A DNA stretch of 53,479 nucleotides. It comes from Dolichospermum planctonicum. GTDB taxonomy: Bacteria; Cyanobacteriota; Cyanobacteriia; Cyanobacteriales; Nostocaceae. A program made the translations under genes and the position numbers. Of the stretch, positions 51,801 to 53,479 are shown piece after piece. Numbering within the stretch: position 1 is the first letter of the stretch; every line of letters starts with the position of its first letter. The notes under the pieces were generated by a model, which searched no databases, had not been told where the DNA came from, and saw only the letters and a program-made list of their open reading frames with translations. Location of the stretch: positions 1-53,479 of the forward strand of contig NZ_BJCF01000031.1 of assembly GCF_005402965.1 (NCBI RefSeq), in the 5' to 3' direction.

Positions 51801-53479
51801 CAATTCTCATTAACCTGCAATGCTCCTACGCTGGAGGCAGTAGAATTAACGAGTACACCGTTGCGGTAGAGGTTCCATGCCTGAGCCTGACTATCATATA
51901 CTCCAGCCAAATGAACCCAATTGCCAATATCTGCGCTGGGTATGGCAAAGGTAGCCATGTAATCTGTACCATTCCAGGAGCCAATTTGATATTGACCATT
52001 CCATAGCCTCAGAAATACTGCACTCAAAGGATTAACACTATCATCGTGAGCGACAATATCCCGCAGTCCATCTGTAGCTTTTACTTTCACCCAAGCTTCT
52101 ATGGTAATCTCTCCTGTGAAATTCAGGTGAGATGGATTGTTGAGATTCACATAGTCATTGACACCATCTAAAGACAGTAAAGAATCCCTACTACCACCAT
52201 TAAGAGTGTCGTTACCAGCACCACCATTGAGAATATCATTGCCAGAACCACCATCAAGGGTGTTATTACCAGCATTACCAGTGATGATGTTATTGAGTTC
52301 GTTACCAGTACCGTTAATTGCTGCTGTTCCTGTCAGAGTCAGGTTTTCAACGTTGGTAGCAAGAGTCAAGGTGACACTAGATTGAATAGTATCTGTACCT
52401 TCATTGGCATTTTCGGTAATGATGTCAATGGTGCTATCTACAACGTAAATATCATTACCCGCACTACCATTGAGAATATCATTACCCGCACCACCATTGA
52501 GGGTATCATTACCCGCACCACCATTGAGGATGTCATTAGCATTTACGATTTCAACAATGCCTCTTAGAATTGCGGCACTACCAAAATCATTCCATTTACC
52601 AGATGAATTCCAATTCATCCCCGCATAATCTTCTACCCCATTGGCATCATTTGGTTCACCAGGAGACCAGTTAGTATAAGTAGAGGTTTCACCGCTGGCC
52701 CACCTGAACTGGCCTTCTGTCACCTCATCTGTAAACCCAATCCACAGTAATTCACTACCACCAAAGGTACTGACTAACCAATCCTGCTCGGCTTGATTAT
52801 TGACAGTGACAAGATTTCCGCCTAAACTCTGTGCCTGAGCTTGAGTTTGTTGCCATGTTCCAGCAGTGGTTAACAGATATGTGTTGCCGTTGTAGTTAAA
52901 TAAGGTAGATGCGCCGTAAGATGCGACATCGCCATATAGCAGATCATTACCATCTTCACCATTGAGGGTGTCATTACCAGCACCACCATTGAGAATATCA
53001 TTACCCGCACCACCATTGAAGGTATCATTACCTGAACGTCCCTCAAAAACGTCATCATATTGTGTGCCAATGATATCAAAACGTTCAATGTCGGAAAACT
53101 TAACTAACTCATAATTATCACCATTAGTTCCAGCACGATGGTAGATGACATTATTGTTTTGAAATCCTAAATGAATACCTACACTAGCACTAGTCTTGTT
53201 ACTGTAATCTACTTGGAGCAGGTCATTACCAGAGCCTCCATCAACTGTATCAGTGGAGTACTGGCTATAACCAGGGTTAAGAATATCATCACCAGCGCCA
53301 CCATTGAGAATATCATTACCCGCACCACCATTGAGGGTATCATTACCCGCACCACCATTGAGGGTGTCATTACCAGCACCACCATTGAGAATATCATTAC
53401 CCGCACCACCATTGAAGGTATCATTACCTGAACGTCCCTCAAAAACGTCATCATATTGTGTGCCAATGATATCAAAACG
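48872..53479 (-). CDS. Giant RTX-like calcium-binding surface protein, 5' end outside window
   Basis: At least 1,535 residues. The frame is open from the stop at 48872 to the last base of the window, so the true start is beyond the edge; a GTG at 52723 is internal. From the N-side: GGAGND-type RTX nonapeptides, a C-type-lectin-like domain (LLWIGFTD, NWSPGEPNDANG, KWND), more RTX, a LamG-like domain (~51,560-52,180), a second lectin-like domain and RTX. Eight ~85-residue repeats (VVDSTTD..TITE, DTIQSSVT, NVENLTLTG, NNVITGN) are interspersed. The C-terminus (DVITDFNATTGNDLF...) resembles the cyanobacterial bluetail-type domain. No signal peptide is seen; type I secretion is likely. Adhesive role inferred. 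Confidence 0.9.
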   Translation of the reverse strand, partial: RFDIIGTQYDDVFEGRSGNDTFNGGAGNDILNGGAGNDTLNGGAGNDTLNGGAGNDILNGGAGDDILNPGYSQYSTDTVDGGSGNDLLQVDYSNKTSASVGIHLGFQNNNVIYHRAGTNGDNYELVKFSDIERFDIIGTQYDDVFEGRSGNDTFNGGAGNDILNGGAGNDTLNGEDGNDLLYGDVASYGASTLFNYNGNTYLLTTAGTWQQTQAQAQSLGGNLVTVNNQAEQDWLVSTFGGSELLWIGFTDEVTEGQFRWASGETSTYTNWSPGEPNDANGVEDYAGMNWNSSGKWNDFGSAAILRGIVEIVNANDILNGGAGNDTLNGGAGNDILNGSAGNDIYVVDSTIDIITENANEGTDTIQSSVTLTLATNVENLTLTGTAAINGTGNELNNIITGNAGNNTLDGGSGNDILNGGAGNDTLNGGSRDSLLSLDGVNDYVNLNNPSHLNFTGEITIEAWVKVKATDGLRDIVAHDDSVNPLSAVFLRLWNGQYQIGSWNGTDYMATFAIPSADIGNWVHLAGVYDSQAQAWNLYRNGVLVNSTASSVGALQVNENWTIGAKGNGAARFFNGDIDEVRIWNKARTQQEIQANLNQTLTGNEANLAGYWNFDNVAGSTITDLAKGNNGTLTNGASIIVASDILIGGTGDDTYIVDSTTDTITENVGEGTDIIQSSVTLTLATNVENLTLTGTAVINGIGNELNNVITGNSANNTLNGGAGNDTFNGGAGNDILNGGAGNDTLNGEDGNDLLYGDVASYGASTLFNYNGNTYLLTTAGTWQQTQAQAQSLGGNLVTVNNQAEQDWLVSTFGGSELLWIGFTDEVTEGQFRWASGETSTYTNWSPGEPNDANGVEDYVHMYSNGKWNDSGSAAILRGIVEIVNANDILNGGAGNDTLDGGAGTDTLIGGLGDDIYVVDSTTDIITENANEGTDTIQSSVTLTLATNVENLTLTGTAAINGTGNAGNNVITGNGANNTLDGGAGIDTLIGGLGDDIYVVDSATDTITENVNEGIDTIQSSVTLTLATNVENLTLTGTAAINGTGNAGNNVITGNGANNILNGGAGTDTLIGGLGDDIYVVDSATDTITENVNEGIDTIQSSVTLTLATNVENLTLTGTAANGTGNELNNVITGNAGNNILDGGAGNDTLDGGAGTDILIGGLGNDIYIVDSTTDIITELANGGTDTIQSSVTYTIAALANVENLTLTGAAAINGTGNASNNVITGNAGNNILDGGAGTDILIGGLGNDIYVVDSATDTITEGANAGKDTIQSSVTYTIAAANVENLTLTGAAAINGIGNAANNVITGNTGNNILNGGAGTDILIGGLGNDIYVVDSTTDIITELANGGTDTIQSSVTYTILAANVENLTLTGAGAINGTGNAANNVITGNGANNTLDGGAGNDILTGGLGKDTLTGRLGVDRFDYRTLANSALGIFDVITDFNATTGNDLFVVTTARSGFNNVTTPVATLDATGIAARLTNTVFAANFAAQFTFGSRTFVAINDATAGFSATTDAIIEVTGLTGTLGPSNFITTLA
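50811..51315. repeat. Internal duplication in the giant gene, copy B
   Basis: About 505 bp encoding the lectin-like domain and flanking RTX repeats, near-identical to 52521-53031. The main differences are a 6-bp indel and substitutions near the ED motif. Confidence 0.85.
52521..53031. repeat. Internal duplication in the giant gene, copy A
   Basis: Near-identical partner of 50811-51315. A further repeat of ~114 bp (52970-53083 versus 53366-53479) continues past the window edge, so the array extends outside. Confidence 0.85.

Noticed and set aside
50550..52567. Plus-strand frames opposite the giant gene
   Set aside because: They are low-complexity shadows of RTX repeats (LPAPPLRVSLPAPP, ENIITRTT).
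52723..52723. GTG as the start of the giant surface protein
   Set aside because: It falls inside the lectin-like domain (DEVTEGQF), and the upstream frame is open to the window end and encodes matching domains.

Overview
The window is chromosomal DNA from a filamentous, probably heterocyst-forming cyanobacterium (Nostocales; Anabaena/Nostoc/Dolichospermum-like). The evidence is an AT-rich background with many GCGATCGC-type HIP1 octamers, a fused ribBA with the cyanobacterial C-terminal extension, ndhF, an RbcR-type LysR regulator, hisZ, XisI remnants, short tandem repeats of the STRR type, and a surface protein with a cyanobacterial C-terminal domain. No phage, no CRISPR array and no intact transposase was seen.

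Layout. 0.3-6.5 kb: ribBA, tRNA-Gly(UCC), a TonB-like protein with a 17-unit repeat, a GNAT acetyltransferase, hisC, an alpha/beta hydrolase and a small ORF. 6.5-9.0 kb: a tandem duplication of two PEP-CTERM-type exported proteins that share promoter, signal peptide, C-terminal anchor, terminator and a structured hairpin, but have unrelated cores. 9.0-20.9 kb: a mostly housekeeping run (fatty acid hydroxylase/sterol desaturase, glutathione reductase, sulfurtransferase, an MnmC-like and a TrmH/TrmJ-like tRNA methyltransferase, a serine hydrolase, dprA, a DUF2301 protein, a LivF-like ATPase, a ferredoxin, hisZ and a broken TPR gene). 21.1-26.7 kb: a bacteriocin-like export cluster with two double-glycine precursors, a C39 peptidase-ABC exporter, an HlyD-family adaptor and a degenerate histidine-kinase-like protein. 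26.9-31.6 kb: htpG, a GHL10-type secreted hydrolase and a secreted protein. 31.6-35.5 kb: an unstable accessory patch with two intact toxin-antitoxin pairs, fragments of a PIN-type pair and of xisI, a frameshifted small gene, a coiled-coil membrane protein, a ~137-bp MITE-like family and a duplication-deletion scar.

35.5-40.8 kb: ndhF, a thioredoxin-like protein, an NnrU/Z-ISO-like protein and rbcR (photosynthesis and redox). 40.9-44.9 kb: a membrane Ser/Thr kinase followed by two orphan solute-binding proteins, which suggests a sensing unit. 45-48.1 kb: a Crp-family regulator, a DALR-domain protein, a small RNA gene with a textbook promoter and terminator, and a HAD phosphatase. 48.9-53.5 kb: a very large calcium-binding repeat protein with C-type-lectin-like and LamG-like domains that runs off the right edge; its frame is open to the last base, so its true start lies outside.

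Most notable: (1) the bacteriocin cluster, whose two precursors share a leader pattern but have very different cores; (2) the ~63-nt RNA at 47.18 kb, whose predicted 5' end is complementary over 10 nt to the conserved motif recalled for the cyanobacterial RNA Yfr1; (3) the kinase plus two binding proteins; (4) the layered toxin-antitoxin, xisI and MITE wreckage. All functional calls come from reading motifs, without database searches.
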